Assembly: GCA_017304275.1 (NCBI GenBank)
Contig: JAFKKW010000149.1
Coordinates: forward strand, 1 to 7,543
Source: Hyphomicrobiales bacterium
Lineage (GTDB): Bacteria; Pseudomonadota; Alphaproteobacteria; Rhizobiales; Hyphomicrobiaceae
Length of the DNA stretch: 7,543 nt
Direction: 5' to 3'
Part shown: positions 6,206 through 7,543 of the stretch, one piece after another
How positions within the stretch are numbered: the stretch's first letter is position 1
Layout: each line of letters opens with the position of its first letter
The notes under the pieces: generated by a model
What the model saw: only the letters and a program-made list of their open reading frames with translations
The model's database searches: none
What the model was told of the DNA's origin: nothing
Translations under genes and position numbers: made by a program

Positions 6206-7543
6206 ATGACAGCGAAGCCGAAGCTTCCCAAATACATCCACCTCAAGACCCACTCGGCCTATTCGCTGCTCGAGGGCGCGTTGCCGACCGGCAAGATCGC
6301 CAAGCTGGCCGAGGCCGCCGGGATGCCGGCCATCGGTCTTACCGACACCAACAACCTGTTCGGTGCGCTCGAGTTCTCCGACAAGCTGTCGGGTGCCGGC
6401 ATCCAGCCCATCGTCGGCGCGACCTACGACACTGACTTCGGCGACGGCGCCGCCGCGGACGCGAGCGCCCTCCCGCGCCTTGGCCAGAATGCGCCGCCGG
6501 TGCGTCCCGCGGGCGCTCTGGCACTCCTCGCCTCGAACGCCGACGGTTACGCCAACCTCATCAAGCTCGGCAGCCAGGCGTTCCTGCTGCCCGATCCGAC
6601 TGAACCCACGCACATCAAGCTCGATGCCCTCGAAACCCATCGCAAGGGGCTCATCGTGCTCACCGGCGGCCCGGAGGGCCCCATCGGCCGCGCGCTGTCG
6701 GACGGGCAACCCGACCTCGCCCGCGAACGCCTGACGCGCCTGCACCGTGTCTTCAACGGCAACCTCTACGTCGAGCTGCAGCGTCATGGCCTCCGGAGCG
6801 AGGAGGAGATCGAGCCGCAACTGGTCGCGCTCGCCTACGACCTCGGCATCCCGCTCGTCGCCACCAACGAGGTCTATTTCGCGACACCCGACGACTACGA
6901 GGCCCACGACGCGCTGCTCTGCATCGCAGACGGGCGCATGGTGACGGAGGACAACCGCCGCCGCGTCACGCGCGAGCACTACTTCAAGAGCATGGACGAC
7001 ATGGCGACGCTGTTCGCCGATCTGCCCGAAGCGCTCGAAAGCACCATCGAGATCGCGCAGCGCTGCGCCTACCGTCCAATGAAGCGCAAGCCGATCCTGC
7101 CGCGCTTCGTCGCCGCCGCCGATGCGGCGGGCATGACCGACGAGGAAATGCTCGCAGCCGAAGCCGCAGAGCTGAAGCGCCAAGCCGAGGAGGGGCTCTG
7201 CGCGCGCCTCGCCGTGAACCCGCTCGCCGACGGCTTCACGCGCGAGGATTACGACAAGCGCCTTGCCTACGAGCTCGACATCATCGCCCGCATGAAGTTC
7301 CCGGGCTACTTCCTGATCGTCGCCGACTTCATCAAGTGGTCGAAGTCCAACGGCGTGCCGGTCGGTCCGGGACGCGGCTCGGGCGCGGGCTCGCTGGTCG
7401 CGTGGTCGCTGACCATCACCGATCTCGACCCGCTGCGCTTCGGCCTGCTGTTCGAGCGCTTCCTCAATCCCGAACGTATCTCGATGCCGGACTTCGACAT
7501 CGATTTCTGTCAGGAGCGGCGCGATCGCACGATCCGCTACGTC
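6206..7543 (+). CDS. dnaE: DNA polymerase III alpha subunit (DnaE1), 3' partial
   Basis: DnaE is the catalytic subunit of the replicative polymerase. The frame is open from the ATG at 6206 to the window edge, giving 446 residues of a protein normally about 1,150 long. The N-terminal PHP domain starts with YIHLKTHSAYSLLEGALP (10-27) and GLTDTNNLFGALEF. A region rich in A, P and G (around residues 78-104) interrupts the PHP domain, then LALLASNADGYANLIKL resumes it. PHP and linker motifs continue through LVATNEVYFATPDDYEAHDALLCI. The palm begins around MKFPGYFLIVADFIKWSK, with GPGRGSGAGS at 387-396 and the catalytic PDFDIDF at 428-434; D431 and D433 match the first two of the three E. coli catalytic aspartates (D401, D403). 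The third aspartate, the fingers, the beta-clamp-binding motif and the OB fold are beyond the window. Replacement of expected PHP metal ligands (K14, T51) fits a DnaE1 relying on a separate DnaQ exonuclease. Confidence 0.97.
   Translation, partial: MTAKPKLPKYIHLKTHSAYSLLEGALPTGKIAKLAEAAGMPAIGLTDTNNLFGALEFSDKLSGAGIQPIVGATYDTDFGDGAAADASALPRLGQNAPPVRPAGALALLASNADGYANLIKLGSQAFLLPDPTEPTHIKLDALETHRKGLIVLTGGPEGPIGRALSDGQPDLARERLTRLHRVFNGNLYVELQRHGLRSEEEIEPQLVALAYDLGIPLVATNEVYFATPDDYEAHDALLCIADGRMVTEDNRRRVTREHYFKSMDDMATLFADLPEALESTIEIAQRCAYRPMKRKPILPRFVAAADAAGMTDEEMLAAEAAELKRQAEEGLCARLAVNPLADGFTREDYDKRLAYELDIIARMKFPGYFLIVADFIKWSKSNGVPVGPGRGSGAGSLVAWSLTITDLDPLRFGLLFERFLNPERISMPDFDIDFCQERRDRTIRYV

Noticed and set aside
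6044..7183. A 379-codon open frame on the minus strand opposite dnaE
   Set aside because: It is antisense to DnaE and its C-terminal part merely translates the palindromic repeat (SPHRGEVSGSR-like peptide), a known source of spurious annotations.

Overview
The window is 7.5 kb of GC-rich (about two-thirds G+C by eye), densely coding DNA. Gene content, codon use and gene order point to an alphaproteobacterium, most likely Hyphomicrobiales (Rhizobiales). The supporting signs are a short-form prolyl-tRNA synthetase without an editing insertion, the proS - lolC/E - lolD order with dnaE close by, and a palindromic intergenic repeat of a type I recall as common in that order. The genus cannot be fixed from the sequence alone.

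Layout: (1) 1-3230, plus strand, a tight run of proS (5' end cut by the window edge), a LolC/LolE-family permease, and lolD. Spacing is 28 bp and then a 4-bp overlap, so at least the two transporter genes are probably co-transcribed. LolD and the permease together form the inner-membrane ABC machine that hands outer-membrane lipoproteins to the carrier LolA. (2) 3231-3498, a non-coding leader. (3) 3499-4203, plus strand, a secreted DUF2147 protein with an extra C-terminal cysteine-containing tail. (4) 4204-4298, a strong intrinsic terminator between convergent genes. (5) 5897-4299, minus strand, a UbiB/ABC1-family atypical kinase with one clear C-terminal membrane helix, probably serving ubiquinone synthesis. 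(6) 5898-6205, a divergent intergenic region carrying a ~90-bp nested palindromic repeat. (7) 6206 to the window end, plus strand, the N-terminal 446 codons of dnaE (replicative DNA polymerase III alpha), ending just past the catalytic PDFDIDF motif.

Most of the window is housekeeping, and I see no phage, CRISPR, toxin-antitoxin or other defence system. The most unusual point is the permease: it is 378 residues, and the end of its periplasmic domain appears to be missing in frame, with residue 223 joined almost directly to the conserved stretch before the second membrane helix. The next points of interest are the repeat immediately upstream of dnaE, the modified DUF2147 protein, and the two genes that lie between lolD and dnaE.
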